Notes: a model not told the origin generated them from the letters alone. Counted from the stretch's first letter, positions 36,483 through 46,703 are shown. The stretch is DNA of 54,960 nucleotides from Nitrospirales bacterium (GCA_021604105.1 BQIW01000021.1:1-54960), one strand, 5' to 3'. A program made the numbers and translations.

Positions 36483-37964
36483 TTGGTGTGGAATTTTTTT
36501 AAGCGACAGCAAAATGGTCAAAGTTCCTCGCAAGATATCGGCCCCTATTCCAATTACCGGATGGCCGTGCGATTAGAATTAACTCAACGGACCGGGGTTT
36601 TCGCACAACTCGCCACCGCCATCGCGGAAGAAGGTGCCAGTTTGGGCGCGTACGATATGGTTTCGGCCACTCGCACCAAGGTGATCCGGGATATTACCCT
36701 GGATGTCCAGAGTGAAGAACATGGCGAGCGGGTCCTGAAACGCCTGAATTCGTTGGCCGACGTTCGGGTCATCGCCTCCTCGGATCGGATTTTCCTCATG
36801 CATTTAGGTGGGAAAATCCATGTGGAGAGCAAGTTTCCCGTAAAAACCAGAAATACCCTGTCCATGGTCTATACGCCTGGAGTTGGGCGCGTCGTCAAAG
36901 CGATTGCCGCGGATGAGAAAAAGGCCTATTCCTTTACAACAAAAAGTAACAGCATCGCTGTCGTGACGGACGGATCGGCCATACTGGGATTAGGCAATCT
37001 CGGCCCTCTCGCTGCTCTGCCGGTAATGGAAGGCAAAGCCATGTTGTTTCATCAATTTGCCGGAATTGATGCCTGGCCTCTCTGCCTGAATACCCAGGAT
37101 TCTGAAGAGATTATCCGGACAGTGTTAGCTATTTCTCCGTCATTTGGAGGCATTAATCTGGAAGACATCAGTGCCCCTCGATGCTTTGACATTGAGCGCC
37201 GACTACAAGCCGAACTGGATGTTCCGGTCATGCATGATGATCAGCATGGCACGGCCGTGGTCATTTTGGGCGCGCTTCTCAATGCCTTAAAAGTCACACG
37301 CCGGACCATCAATGAAATTACCGTCGTGGTCGTCGGATTGGGAGCTGCAGGCACGGCCTGTTGTGAATTACTTTTAGGAGCCGGAGTCACCAGGCTCAAG
37401 GGATGCGACAAGCAGGGACTGGTGTTGGATCGCCCAGTGGAAGAAATTCTTCCACATCGCCATACGCTTCGCAGCATCATTCAGTATGATCAGCCGATCG
37501 GGACCTTTCAGGACGCCCTGAAAGACGCCCATGTTATTATCGGACTATCCACAGCCAACATTTTAAAACCCGAAGATTTAGCCCTAATGGCCAAGGATCC
37601 CATTGTGTTTGCCTTAGCCAATCCTGACCCTGAAATCCTACCCGAAGCCGCCATTCCTCACTGCCGCGTCTATGCCAGCGGCCGATCGGATTATCCCAAT
37701 CAATGCAACAATCTCTTGTCGTTTCCCGGCATCTTTCGTGGAGCCCTGGACGTGCAAGCCAAAACGATCAATGAACCAATGCTCATTGCTGCCGCTCAGG
37801 CCCTCTCCAAGATGATTCCTGACTCCGCACTCAGTGAGGAATATATCATTCCCAGCGTGTTCGACAAACAAGTGGTACCCAAAGTTGCTAAGGCAGTCTC
37901 TCAGGCAGCCATTGACTCCGGCGTGGCACGCCGAACGAAGAAAGACATGGAAGAGGAGATGTAA
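36483..37964 (+). CDS. NAD(P)-dependent malic enzyme with N-terminal ACT domain
   Basis: A 493-residue enzyme that decarboxylates malate to pyruvate. There is no ATG; AGGAGG at 36471-36476 fits TTG 36483 (6 bases) or GTG 36486 (9 bases). About residues 25-105 form an ACT domain (MAVRLELTQRTGVFAQLATA), a small-molecule regulatory fold. The catalytic part has the malic enzyme signatures VYTPGVGRV, FTTKSNSIAVVTDGSAILGLG, INLEDISAPRCFDIE, MHDDQHGTAVV and a Rossmann motif VVVGLGAAGTA, ending in a typical QALSKMIPD region. The ACT fusion suggests allosteric control, perhaps by an amino acid. It stands alone between the XRE-like gene and uppP (convergent). Confidence 0.93.
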   Translation: MVWNFFKRQQNGQSSSQDIGPYSNYRMAVRLELTQRTGVFAQLATAIAEEGASLGAYDMVSATRTKVIRDITLDVQSEEHGERVLKRLNSLADVRVIASSDRIFLMHLGGKIHVESKFPVKTRNTLSMVYTPGVGRVVKAIAADEKKAYSFTTKSNSIAVVTDGSAILGLGNLGPLAALPVMEGKAMLFHQFAGIDAWPLCLNTQDSEEIIRTVLAISPSFGGINLEDISAPRCFDIERRLQAELDVPVMHDDQHGTAVVILGALLNALKVTRRTINEITVVVVGLGAAGTACCELLLGAGVTRLKGCDKQGLVLDRPVEEILPHRHTLRSIIQYDQPIGTFQDALKDAHVIIGLSTANILKPEDLALMAKDPIVFALANPDPEILPEAAIPHCRVYASGRSDYPNQCNNLLSFPGIFRGALDVQAKTINEPMLIAAAQALSKMIPDSALSEEYIIPSVFDKQVVPKVAKAVSQAAIDSGVARRTKKDMEEEM

Positions 37965-38001
37965 AAACAGCGGATGACCGTGATTAGGGAACCAAAAGGG
38001 T

Positions 38002-38811
38002 CTATTTCAAAGAATCCCAAAGGATGATGCTGATTCCAAGTGGCCACAGATAATAGCTAAATAAATGGAAGTGATCCTGCCTAACGAGTTTAATGATCAA
38101 TGAAATAGATCCATACCCCACCAAAGCCGCGACAACCATGCCGAATACATAGACTCCTATCGGGTCATGAATCTGATCTAAGCCTTTTCCAATTTCTAAG
38201 ATTGTCGCCCCCACAATAGCTGGCATGGAAATCAGAAGTGAAAACCGGGCTGATAATTCACGATCCAAACCCAATACCACTCCACTAGCAATGGTTGATC
38301 CGGACCGGGAAATTCCAGGAAAGACCGCCACACCTTGTACCATGCCAATCGCCAGTGCATCCCGAATGTTCATGTCCTGAATACCCCGAGCACTGTTTCT
38401 CCCATGTCCCAACCAGAGAATCACACCGGTGCTCAACAACATAACGGCTACAATGGAAGGCTGAACCAGCGTTTCAAGACCGATCGACCGAATACCTAAT
38501 CCTATGATCGCCGTAGGGATGGAAGCAATCAGAACATAGTGAATGGTGCGTCGCTCAAAGCCTTGAAACAGGCTGCCCTGGGTTGTGGTCCGTCCAACAT
38601 ACCCCAAACCCAATGTGAGGAGATCATGACGAAAATACACCAGAATCGCGGTCACAGTCGCAAGATGCAACATAATGTCATACAACAAATTGGTCTCACT
38701 AAAATGACCAAACCAGTGTTGAACCAGGACTAAATGTCCGGATGAGGATACCGGGAGAAATTCCGTGAGTCCTTGAATAACCGCAAGCACCACCGCTTCG
38801 AGGTAGCCCAT
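38002..38811 (-). CDS. uppP: Undecaprenyl-diphosphatase
   Basis: A 269-residue inner-membrane enzyme (BacA family) that dephosphorylates undecaprenyl diphosphate so the lipid carrier can be reused for peptidoglycan and glycan synthesis. The family signatures are at the N-terminus (IQGLTEFLPVSSSGHLVLVQ) and in the middle (GVAVFPGISRSGSTIASGV). About eight membrane segments are visible, and the length is normal. It is the last gene of the minus-strand glycan precursor cluster, 67 bases after rfbD, and ends 37 bases from the convergent malic enzyme gene. Overproduction of this family gives bacitracin resistance. Confidence 0.96.
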   Translation of the reverse strand: MGYLEAVVLAVIQGLTEFLPVSSSGHLVLVQHWFGHFSETNLLYDIMLHLATVTAILVYFRHDLLTLGLGYVGRTTTQGSLFQGFERRTIHYVLIASIPTAIIGLGIRSIGLETLVQPSIVAVMLLSTGVILWLGHGRNSARGIQDMNIRDALAIGMVQGVAVFPGISRSGSTIASGVVLGLDRELSARFSLLISMPAIVGATILEIGKGLDQIHDPIGVYVFGMVVAALVGYGSISLIIKLVRQDHFHLFSYYLWPLGISIILWDSLK

Positions 38812-38878
38812 CGTTTTATGAATGCCTTTCTTTTACCTGAGGAGCCACAGAAAATGATCACGAAACAGATGACGACCC

Positions 38879-39715
38879 CTAGCCTTTCCACTGACTGGCA
38901 AAATCACGAACGCCCTCTTCCCAGGATGGCAACTCAATCAAGGGGTCCTGTAAAGAGGTCAGCACGGCATAGGGCGGCCTTCTAGCAGGGCGAGGAAATT
39001 GAGCGGTCGCTATCGGCACAACGGAGGTTTGAATATCCAACGCCTGATAAAGTGCTTGGGTCAATTCGTACCAACTGGCTCCGCCTGTACCGGCCATGTG
39101 ATAAATCCCAAAGGCATCGGTCTCACCCAATTGGGATACCGCCCGGGCAAGATGAGGGGCAAAGGTCGGTGACCCATACTGGTCGCTGACAACTTTCACG
39201 ACCTCTCGGCCCGCCATTCGACAAATCGTACGGGGAAAGTTCTTTCCTACGGTGTGGTAAAGCCATGCGGTCCGCACAATAAAATGCCGTGGATTCGCGA
39301 CCCGCACAGCCTCTTCACCGGCTAATTTACTGTGCCCATAGACACCTAACGGATTCGTACGGTCGAATTCGTGATAGGGCCGATTTTGCTGACCATCAAA
39401 CACATAATCGGTGGAAAAATGGATAAGTGTCATCCCCAAATCATTTGTCACCACGGCAAGATTTCTCGGGCCCAGGGCATTGCCCCGGTATGCGGCATCC
39501 TGCTTAACTTCTGCCTCATCCACCTGCGTAAATGCGGCCGCATTGATGACGATGTGTGGTCGTAGTTGATCAAGGGCTTTCCTAACTTCCTCGAACTGCG
39601 TGATATCCAAATCCTGGAGGTCCCAGGCCGTGACTTCATGGTCGGCGTATTGCCGTTGGAGCGCCTGTCCTAATTGCCCATGAGCTCCTGTGATTAAAAT
39701 TCGACTCTGCCTCAT
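38879..39715 (-). CDS. rfbD: dTDP-4-dehydrorhamnose reductase
   Basis: A 278-residue SDR that performs the last step of dTDP-L-rhamnose synthesis, reducing dTDP-4-keto-L-rhamnose with NAD(P)H. The start ATG overlaps the rfbC stop codon (ATGA). The nucleotide motif is [39 protein letters not shown] and the catalytic Y/K region ([17 protein letters not shown]) are as expected, and the length is normal. Genes run rfbB-rfbA-rfbC-rfbD on the minus strand, with uppP after it. Confidence 0.96.
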   Translation of the reverse strand: MRQSRILITGAHGQLGQALQRQYADHEVTAWDLQDLDITQFEEVRKALDQLRPHIVINAAAFTQVDEAEVKQDAAYRGNALGPRNLAVVTNDLGMTLIHFSTDYVFDGQQNRPYHEFDRTNPLGVYGHSKLAGEEAVRVANPRHFIVRTAWLYHTVGKNFPRTICRMAGREVVKVVSDQYGSPTFAPHLARAVSQLGETDAFGIYHMAGTGGASWYELTQALYQALDIQTSVVPIATAQFPRPARRPPYAVLTSLQDPLIELPSWEEGVRDFASQWKG

Positions 39716-40266
39716 GATTGATAATCCGGAAAGTGGTCGCTCAAGTCATCAAGAACCTGCCCGGCAGCATCCTTTGTAGAGAGCAGTGGCTGTTCAATTG
39801 GCCATTGAATGCCAATACGGGGGTCGTTCCATCGAATGGTCACTTCACCACCCGGTGCATAGACATCAGTACATTTGTACTCCACTTCCGCCACATCGCT
39901 GAGGACACAAAATCCATGAGCAAACCCCATAGGAACATAAATTTGTCTGAAATCCTCTGCCGATAAGTTCACCCCCACCCATGAGGCAAAAGTCGGAGAC
40001 CCCTTTCGAATATCAACCGCGACATCAAAAATTTCCCCACGAATCACCCGAATGAGCTTCCCTTGTGGGCGAGCTTTTTGAAAGTGAAGCCCACGAAGGG
40101 TCTCGCGAACCGACGATGAACAATTATCCTGCACAAATGGAGGCAGAATCCCTGCGTCCTGATACTTTTGCACATGATACGTTTCTAAAAACCATCCACG
40201 TTGATCCCGGTGCACATCCGGCTCAACAATCAGAACCTCAGGGAGCCGTGTTGGGAGAAATTTCAT
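39712..40266 (-). CDS. rfbC: dTDP-4-dehydrorhamnose 3,5-epimerase
   Basis: A 184-residue cupin-fold epimerase, third enzyme of the dTDP-L-rhamnose pathway. AGGAG lies 9 bases before the ATG. The family motifs are [11 protein letters not shown] at the start, [18 protein letters not shown] with the catalytic His, [15 protein letters not shown] ([12 protein letters not shown] here) and [15 protein letters not shown]. It begins only 6 bases after rfbA and overlaps rfbD by 4 bases, so the three are surely translated from one message. Confidence 0.96.
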   Translation of the reverse strand: MKFLPTRLPEVLIVEPDVHRDQRGWFLETYHVQKYQDAGILPPFVQDNCSSSVRETLRGLHFQKARPQGKLIRVIRGEIFDVAVDIRKGSPTFASWVGVNLSAEDFRQIYVPMGFAHGFCVLSDVAEVEYKCTDVYAPGGEVTIRWNDPRIGIQWPIEQPLLSTKDAAGQVLDDLSDHFPDYQS

Positions 40267-40272
40267 TTCCGG

Positions 40273-41148
40273 TTACTCCTGCCCCTGATTGACCAAATGC
40301 AGCAAGTATTGCCCGTACCCGTTGTCTTTCATTTTCGTGGCTAAGCGCAATACGTCATATGGCTGAATATACCCCATTTTATAGGCGATTTCTTCCGGAC
40401 AGGAAACCATCAGGCCCTGTCGTTCTTGTAAAACTTGAATATAATGGGCCGCTTGCATGAGGGATTCGTGAGTCCCCGTATCCAGCCAGGCAATGCCACG
40501 CCCAAGCACCCGCACATGCAGCGATCCGGCTTCTAAATAGGTTTTATTCACATCGGTGATTTCAAGTTCATTTCTTGCCGAAGGCTTGAGAGAATCGGCA
40601 ATACCCACAACCCGATTGTCATAAAAATATAACCCGGTTACGGCATAAGGCGACTTGGGGCGGGAGGGCTTTTCCTCCAGGCTGGTGGCTTGCCCGTGAT
40701 CATTAAAGGTCACCACACCGTATCGTTCGGGATCCCTTACCTGGTAGCCAAAGACTTGAGCCCCTGTGGACTGAGAGGCCGCTTCCTGAAGATAGCGAGA
40801 CAGCCCATGCCCATAGAAAATATTATCCCCAAGAATAAGCGCCACCCGATCCTTTCCAATAAACTCACGCCCAATCACAAAGGCTTGCGCAATTCCTTCC
40901 GGCCGGGGTTGCACCTGGTAGCCGATCGTTAACCCAAGATGACTGCCATCACCTAACAACCGGACAAACCCTTCCTGCTCATGCGGGGTGGTGATTACCA
41001 AAATATCCCGGATTCCAGCCAGCATGAGAGTAGACAAGGGATAATAGATCATCGGTTTATCAAAAACCGGCATGAGTTGTTTGCTGACCGCGTGGGTTAG
41101 GGGGTAGAGCCGGGTTCCCGACCCACCCGCTAGGATGATTCCCTTCAT
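40273..41148 (-). CDS. rfbA: Glucose-1-phosphate thymidylyltransferase
   Basis: A 291-residue nucleotidyltransferase making dTDP-glucose from dTTP and glucose-1-phosphate. The ATG at 41148, with AAAGGG before it, is preferred over one 15 bases upstream. The signature [19 protein letters not shown] and the nearby K of [26 protein letters not shown], the [20 protein letters not shown] block and [14 protein letters not shown] are all present. The length is normal for RfbA/RmlA. It comes 72 bases after rfbB and before rfbC. Confidence 0.96.
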   Translation of the reverse strand: MKGIILAGGSGTRLYPLTHAVSKQLMPVFDKPMIYYPLSTLMLAGIRDILVITTPHEQEGFVRLLGDGSHLGLTIGYQVQPRPEGIAQAFVIGREFIGKDRVALILGDNIFYGHGLSRYLQEAASQSTGAQVFGYQVRDPERYGVVTFNDHGQATSLEEKPSRPKSPYAVTGLYFYDNRVVGIADSLKPSARNELEITDVNKTYLEAGSLHVRVLGRGIAWLDTGTHESLMQAAHYIQVLQERQGLMVSCPEEIAYKMGYIQPYDVLRLATKMKDNGYGQYLLHLVNQGQE

Positions 41149-41220
41149 CGTATCCCTTTGCATCCCAAGGTCTTCATCATCCTCATGTTACCCTGCCAAA
41201 AGGCGAAAACGTTCCCGCCC

Positions 41221-42315
41221 CTAAATCGATGGGACAGAGGCTAGCCCGAGCCGTTCCCGTTGATAGGAGTTCGCGGTCACAGCCTGACACCATTGACGAT
41301 TGGCCGCGTACCATTCAATCGTCTGCTGCAACCCAGACTCGAAAGAATGGCGTGGGCTCCACCCCAATTGCGAGTGAATTTTGGTGGTATCAATGCCATA
41401 ACGAAAATCATGCCCGGGCCGGTCGGCCACAAATATTTTCAGGTCGGCATATCGTGTGATGCCCCGTTGAGACAGAAAAGGATTGGATCCACCCGGGGCG
41501 ACCTCTTCTAAGATCCGGCATAGAGCGTCCACCACATCAAGGTTCGATCGTTCTGATCGCCCGCCCAGGTTATATTTTTCTCCAGGCGTTCCTTCCTGAA
41601 GGACCAGGAGTAGGCCCTCACAATGATCTTCCACAAACAACCAGTCCCGTATATTCTGCCCGTTCCCATAAATTGGAAGAGGCTTCCCTTCTAAGGCATT
41701 CAAGACCATGAGAGGAATAAGCTTTTCGGGAAATTGATAGGGCCCATAGTTATTGGAACAATTAGTCATCAGGACTGGAAGACCGTACGTGTGATGAAAA
41801 GCCCGCACCAAATGATCAGCGCTGGCTTTCGACGCGGCATACGGGGAATTGGGGGCATAAGGGGTCGCTTCGGAGAACAATCCTGTCGGCCCCAACGTCC
41901 CATACACTTCATCAGTTGAAACATGCAGGAACCGGAAACGTTGGCGATGATCAGCACGTCCTTGCTTCAGAAATCGCTTGACCACGTCTAACAAGATCAG
42001 CGTACCCGTAACATTCGTATGAATAAAGGGATAGGGATCGTCGATGGACCGGTCCACATGCGATTCAGCGGCAAAATTCAGTAACCACCTGGGAGAAAAT
42101 GAATCCATCATCCTGGTCATCTCACCTGCATCGGCAATATCTGCCTGGATAAATACAAGACGAGGATGATCCCACAATCCATCAAGGTTTTCTCGATGAC
42201 CCGCATACGTCAATTTGTCCACGACGACAATTCGTGCCTCGGTCTTTTGAAGGGCCATCCGGACAAAATTGGCGCCAATAAAACCAGCGCCTCCGGTCAC
42301 AATCATGGTTTCCAT
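41221..42315 (-). CDS. rfbB: dTDP-glucose 4,6-dehydratase
   Basis: A 364-residue extended SDR that converts dTDP-glucose to dTDP-4-keto-6-deoxyglucose using bound NAD+. The nucleotide motif is VTGGAGFIGANFVRM. NFAAESHVDRSIDDPYPFI, HVSTDEVYGTLG (catalytic T-D-E), APNSPYAASKASADHLVRAF (catalytic Y/K) and NCSNNYGPYQFPEKLIP are complete. Length is normal. It follows glmS by 76 bases and leads the rfb set. Confidence 0.96.
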   Translation of the reverse strand: METMIVTGGAGFIGANFVRMALQKTEARIVVVDKLTYAGHRENLDGLWDHPRLVFIQADIADAGEMTRMMDSFSPRWLLNFAAESHVDRSIDDPYPFIHTNVTGTLILLDVVKRFLKQGRADHRQRFRFLHVSTDEVYGTLGPTGLFSEATPYAPNSPYAASKASADHLVRAFHHTYGLPVLMTNCSNNYGPYQFPEKLIPLMVLNALEGKPLPIYGNGQNIRDWLFVEDHCEGLLLVLQEGTPGEKYNLGGRSERSNLDVVDALCRILEEVAPGGSNPFLSQRGITRYADLKIFVADRPGHDFRYGIDTTKIHSQLGWSPRHSFESGLQQTIEWYAANRQWCQAVTANSYQRERLGLASVPSI

Positions 42316-42391
42316 GATTCAATACTCTCCCATTGATAGACGCCATGAGAACCAAGAAGGAAAAACTCTGGTGGGATACCGGGAGGACCTC

Positions 42392-44221
42392 TTATTCAAC
42401 CGTCACACTCTTGGCAAGATTTCTCGGACGGTCAATATCTACCCCTCGTAACACCGCAATATGATAGGCCAGCAGTTGAAGACCGACGGTAAATAGAATC
42501 GGGGTTAGGAGCGCATGAACAGCAGGAATCGCGAACACGTGATCGGCGACCTCATCCAAGGCATGGTCCCCTTCGGTCACAAAGGCAATCACGGGAGCAC
42601 TCCTGGCCCGAACTTCCATCAGATTACTGACAGACTTTTCGTAAAGCCGATCTTTCGGCGATAGGACGACCACAGGCATGTCTTCATCAATCAAAGCGAT
42701 TGGACCATGCTTCATCTCCCCCGCTGCATACCCCTCTGCATGGATATAGGAGATTTCTTTGAGTTTCAAAGCACCTTCCAAGGCAATAGGATAATTAATC
42801 CCTCGACCCAAATATAAAAAATTACCTTTTTGAAAATACTGATTGGCAATCGCTTGGATAGCTGCTTCTTGCTTGAGGATATGTTCGACTTGGCCGGGAA
42901 GCTTGAGGAAATGATCCAGCCACCATCGCCCTTCCTCCGGACTTAACGTGCGACGCACCCGTCCTACATGCAAGGCCAAGAGATATATGGCAATTACCTG
43001 CCCGGTAAAGGCTTTCGTGGAAGCCACACTAATCTCAGGACCACATCTCGTGTAAATCACCCCATCAGCTTCACGAGCCAGGGTACTTCCCACCACATTC
43101 ACAATCGCCAGGACACGGGCCCCTCGGTGCTTGGCTTCCCGTGCCGCCGCCAATGTGTCCGCCGTCTCGCCAGATTGTGAAATGGCAATAAACAAATCGT
43201 CTTTTTGAATCATTGGCTCCCGGTATCGGAATTCCGAACCAATATCCACCTGAACGGGGCGCCGAATCATTTCTTCGAATAAATATTTCCCGACGAGCCC
43301 TGAGTGCCAGGACGTCCCACACGCAACGATCCAAATTCGCCTGGCGTTGAGCAACTCCTCGTCAGTCATGGCCAAATCGGGAAGATCCGCTTCACCCGTT
43401 TCATAGTGAAACCGACCTCTAAGCGTATCCATAATCACTTGTGGCTGTTCGTAGATTTCCTTCATCATGAAATCCGGATAGCCCCCCTTTTCAGCCGCTT
43501 CAGCATCCCAATCAATAGTGACGGTGTTAATACCTTTCGAATGGCCATCCGAATCAAAAATAGTGATGTCGGAATCCTCTAATACGCCCACATCTCCGTC
43601 TTCTAGAAACACCACCTCCCGTATATGGGCTAGGAGAGGAGTGACATCAGAGGCCAAAAATGCTCCTTTTCCGTTCTGACCAATCACCAGGGGACATCCT
43701 GAACGACTGACGACGATGCGTCCTGGCTCAGCCAACGACATCACCGCTATGGCATAACTCCCATGAAGTTCATTGGCAATCAACCTGACCGCCTCTTGAA
43801 GCCCATGCCCTTTTATCGTGAGCGAGGATAAGAGGTGCGCAATGACCTCGGTGTCGGTTTCAGACTCAAACCGATAGCCTTCTAATTCCAGTCGATGGCG
43901 AAGATTTAGAAAATTTTCAATGATTCCGTTATGGACGAGAACAATCTCTCCCGAACGGTGAGGATGGGCATTTTGTTCAGATGGACGACCATGAGTGGCC
44001 CAACGCGTATGACCGATTCCTATTGTTCCGGGGACGGCCCCGTTTTGCAAAACGGCCTGAAGATTGGTGAGCTTGCCCACCGTTCTTCGAATTTTCAATT
44101 CTCCATTATGTTGGATCGCAATTCCGGCGGAGTCGTACCCTCGATATTCCAGTCGTTGTAGCCCGGCCACCAAAATAGGGGTCGCTGATTCACCTCCAAC
44201 ATATCCGATGATTCCACACAT
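42392..44221 (-). CDS. glmS: Glutamine-fructose-6-phosphate aminotransferase (isomerizing)
   Basis: A 609-residue cytosolic enzyme that makes glucosamine-6-phosphate, the first step to UDP-GlcNAc. AAGGAG lies 9 bases before the ATG. The catalytic Cys is residue 2 (MCGIIGYVGG), the glutaminase domain has IGHTRWATHG and GSYAIAV, and two SIS domains follow (CGTSWHSGLVGKYL; ISQSGETADTLAA; AYPRGINYP-like LGRGINYPIALEGALKLKE). It ends with the conserved LAKSVTVE. The 139-base gap before it carries no recognisable glmS ribozyme. Its neighbour glmU uses the product two steps later. Confidence 0.97.
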   Translation of the reverse strand: MCGIIGYVGGESATPILVAGLQRLEYRGYDSAGIAIQHNGELKIRRTVGKLTNLQAVLQNGAVPGTIGIGHTRWATHGRPSEQNAHPHRSGEIVLVHNGIIENFLNLRHRLELEGYRFESETDTEVIAHLLSSLTIKGHGLQEAVRLIANELHGSYAIAVMSLAEPGRIVVSRSGCPLVIGQNGKGAFLASDVTPLLAHIREVVFLEDGDVGVLEDSDITIFDSDGHSKGINTVTIDWDAEAAEKGGYPDFMMKEIYEQPQVIMDTLRGRFHYETGEADLPDLAMTDEELLNARRIWIVACGTSWHSGLVGKYLFEEMIRRPVQVDIGSEFRYREPMIQKDDLFIAISQSGETADTLAAAREAKHRGARVLAIVNVVGSTLAREADGVIYTRCGPEISVASTKAFTGQVIAIYLLALHVGRVRRTLSPEEGRWWLDHFLKLPGQVEHILKQEAAIQAIANQYFQKGNFLYLGRGINYPIALEGALKLKEISYIHAEGYAAGEMKHGPIALIDEDMPVVVLSPKDRLYEKSVSNLMEVRARSAPVIAFVTEGDHALDEVADHVFAIPAVHALLTPILFTVGLQLLAYHIAVLRGVDIDRPRNLAKSVTVE

Positions 44222-44360
44222 ACTCTAACACTCCTTACATCGCATCTTTTTTTTCCAAATGGTTTTGGAAAGATCGGGATGGTCGCGATCAGTAAATGCC
44301 TAGATGAAAACACATAAGACCAAACAGACATCACTTAACTTCGTTCATTAAAAATGGCCA

Positions 44361-45884
44361 CTACACAGGGTCTTTTTGTTGCTGAGGATTCGGTCGGAGG
44401 GACGACTTTTCCGGGTCATTATGCTCTTTGGCCTGAACATGGGCGGCTGAGGAAGAAGCCAGAATTTCCCGCCGTTTCGCCGCCGTACCCTCTTTATTGA
44501 CTTGCGCGACTCGAGAAATGCCCAATGCGTCGGGCGGAACATTTTTCGTGACGGTGGTCCCTGCCGCGATCAGTGCCCCTTCCCCTATCGTCACCGGTGC
44601 AATTAATTGCACATCGCTCCCAATAAAGACATTGTCCTCGATCTGTGTCCGTGCCTTTCGAAATCCATCGTAGTTGCAGGTAATAGTCCCGGCACCGATA
44701 TTCACATTCCGCCCAATCACGGTATCTCCGAGATAACTCAAATGATTCACCTTAGACCCTTCTCCAACTTCCGTCTGCTTCAATTCCACAAAATTACCGA
44801 CCTTTCCTTTTCGATGAATATGGCTCCCCGGACGCAAATGCGCAAAAGGCCCGAGGACCGCCCCCTCTTCTATCCTAGCCTCCAGCAACACGCATGAATC
44901 CTGAATGAGGACATTATTGCCGACCAGGCAATTGTTCAGCCTCGAATTGCCGTAAATAACACAATTGGCTCCAATAACGGTCCGGCCTTCAAGTATGACT
45001 CCGGGATACAGACTCGTATCCCTTCCGACCTCGACTCCATCGTCAATAATCACACGTTCCGGATCCAGCATGGTGACACCTGACAACATGAGACGCTGGC
45101 AAATTCGTCGTCGCATTTCCTTTTCGGCTATAGCCAGATGTTCCCTTGTGTTAATCCCCGTCGTCTCCAAATGATCGTTAGTTATCCATGCCACAACTTT
45201 CAGGCCTTCCTGGACGGCCATTTCAATAATATCGGTGATGTAATATTCCCCTTGGGCATTTTGCGGACGCAATTGGCTCAACACCTGTCCGAGGAAGGTG
45301 CCATCCACGACATACGTTCCAACATTAATTTCAGAAATTCTTCGTTCTTCTGCTGAGCAATCTTGATCCTCGACAACTCGACGGATTACGCCTGATGGCC
45401 CCCGAACCACCCGCCCGTATCCACGTGATTCTGGAATGACCGTCGTTAAAATTGTCAGGCTAGCATTTTCAGATTGATGATAATCGACCAGGGAAGTCAA
45501 AGTGGCCTGCGTTAATAAGGGCGAATCGCCATTGAGAATCAAAAATTGGTCGGCCTGCTTGGCGTCGTTTCTGGTACAGACGGGATACGCCTGTTGAACG
45601 GCATGCCCCGTTCCCAATTGTTTCTCCTGGATCACTACTTCAAACGGTTCAAAATTAGCTTTTTCTTGTTCGAGGTAGGCCTGGACCCGTTCCGATCCAT
45701 GTCCAACCACAATGGCAACGGTCTGGTTTGTCACCTGCCTGGCTAAGTTCGCGGCATACCACAACATGGGACGACCGGCCACATGATGCAAAACTTTGGG
45801 CAAAGCCGATTTCATCCGGGTTCCTTGTCCCGCAGCCAGAATCATGGCGGACGTGTTTTTTTTACCACTCATTATGCCTGCCAT
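44361..45884 (-). CDS. glmU: Bifunctional GlcN-1-P acetyltransferase / GlcNAc-1-P uridyltransferase
   Basis: A 507-residue enzyme for the last two steps of UDP-GlcNAc synthesis. The start may be ATG 45884 or ATG 45872 (residue 5); ribosome sites are weak for both. The uridyltransferase domain begins MILAAGQGTRMKSALPKVLH, with LNGDSPLLT and an INVGTYVVDG block. From about residue 255 a left-handed beta-helix acetyltransferase follows (many I/V-G-x-x hexads), with NFVELKQTEVGEGSKVNHL and GAGTITCNYDGFRK. The C-terminal tail is about 45 residues longer than usual and is polar (Ala, Glu, Gln, Pro), probably disordered. It is preceded by the DUF502 gene and followed by glmS. Confidence 0.95.
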   Translation of the reverse strand: MAGIMSGKKNTSAMILAAGQGTRMKSALPKVLHHVAGRPMLWYAANLARQVTNQTVAIVVGHGSERVQAYLEQEKANFEPFEVVIQEKQLGTGHAVQQAYPVCTRNDAKQADQFLILNGDSPLLTQATLTSLVDYHQSENASLTILTTVIPESRGYGRVVRGPSGVIRRVVEDQDCSAEERRISEINVGTYVVDGTFLGQVLSQLRPQNAQGEYYITDIIEMAVQEGLKVVAWITNDHLETTGINTREHLAIAEKEMRRRICQRLMLSGVTMLDPERVIIDDGVEVGRDTSLYPGVILEGRTVIGANCVIYGNSRLNNCLVGNNVLIQDSCVLLEARIEEGAVLGPFAHLRPGSHIHRKGKVGNFVELKQTEVGEGSKVNHLSYLGDTVIGRNVNIGAGTITCNYDGFRKARTQIEDNVFIGSDVQLIAPVTIGEGALIAAGTTVTKNVPPDALGISRVAQVNKEGTAAKRREILASSSAAHVQAKEHNDPEKSSLRPNPQQQKDPV

Positions 45885-45906
45885 ACCCTTCGTTACAGCT
45901 CTCTTC

Positions 45907-46584
45907 TCACGGGGTTTGGACTTTTGGTGAGTCCTTGAGAGTCATTCTATCCCGTTTTTTTGCAATTTCAATGCTAGAAGATTTATCCGGAGGAGAATAG
46001 AACCCGCCTGAAACAATAAGCTTCATGGCTTCCTCAACCCCCATATCCACAGGAATAACTTCACTCTCGGGAACCAGGAGAAAATAGCCAGAGGTTGGAT
46101 TCGGAGATGTGGGGACAAACACATGGACCAGAGGCTCCGGAGCCAGATTTTGGATTTCATTTCTGGTTTCCCCCGTAACAAACGACAAACAATAGTTTCC
46201 CTCTTTGGGAAATTGAATCATAACGACTTTGTTATATTTTTCCCGTTGTTTGAATGATAAAATGTCCATCATCGACTTCAATGTGGCATAAATGCCACGT
46301 ACAATCGGAACGCGATCTAAAATTTCTTCCCACCGGACTACCAGACGTTTTCCCAAAAAATTTGTGGCAAAGACCCCGGCTGAAAAAATCAACAGTAATA
46401 ATGCCAAAATACCCAGACCTGGGAAGTAATAATCCGGTAACACAAGGTCAGCTAATGCCGTGCCAAGGATACTATCCACGGTCACAAACAGCGTTTTTAA
46501 AATGAGGATCGTTCCCCAAATTGGGGTAATTACCAACAGGCCTGTCAAAAAATAACGTCTGAGAGAGGCGCGAAGGGTATTCAT
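45907..46584 (-). CDS. DUF502-family membrane protein
   Basis: A 225-residue inner-membrane protein. The ATG at 46584 with AAGGCGGA upstream is preferred over a GTG at 46611. Two membrane segments (about residues 12-32 and 52-78) follow a basic N-terminus (LRASLRRYFLTGLLVITP). A DUF502-type soluble domain then follows, with VPIVRGIYATLKSMMDIL, FVPTSPNPTSGYFLLVPESEV and a DMGVEEAMKLIVSGG end. The family is widespread and of unknown function. It sits 22-34 bases ahead of glmU on the same strand, so it probably shares the envelope-precursor transcript. Confidence 0.9.
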   Translation of the reverse strand: MNTLRASLRRYFLTGLLVITPIWGTILILKTLFVTVDSILGTALADLVLPDYYFPGLGILALLLLIFSAGVFATNFLGKRLVVRWEEILDRVPIVRGIYATLKSMMDILSFKQREKYNKVVMIQFPKEGNYCLSFVTGETRNEIQNLAPEPLVHVFVPTSPNPTSGYFLLVPESEVIPVDMGVEEAMKLIVSGGFYSPPDKSSSIEIAKKRDRMTLKDSPKVQTP

Positions 46585-46703
46585 GAGAAAAATCCGCCTT
46601 ATGCCCGCCACACAGAGCAGGCACGGTCTATACGGGAGAGGTGGGAAGTCACCGTAATACTACCGCATCTTACAATCAGGATGGGACTCCTGCAAGACTT
46701 TTC

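Noticed and set aside
44222-44360. glmS ribozyme or riboswitch in front of glmS
   Set aside because: The 139-base gap has only a short CCAAA/TTTGG hairpin and an ordinary ribosome site; the conserved ribozyme core is not visible.
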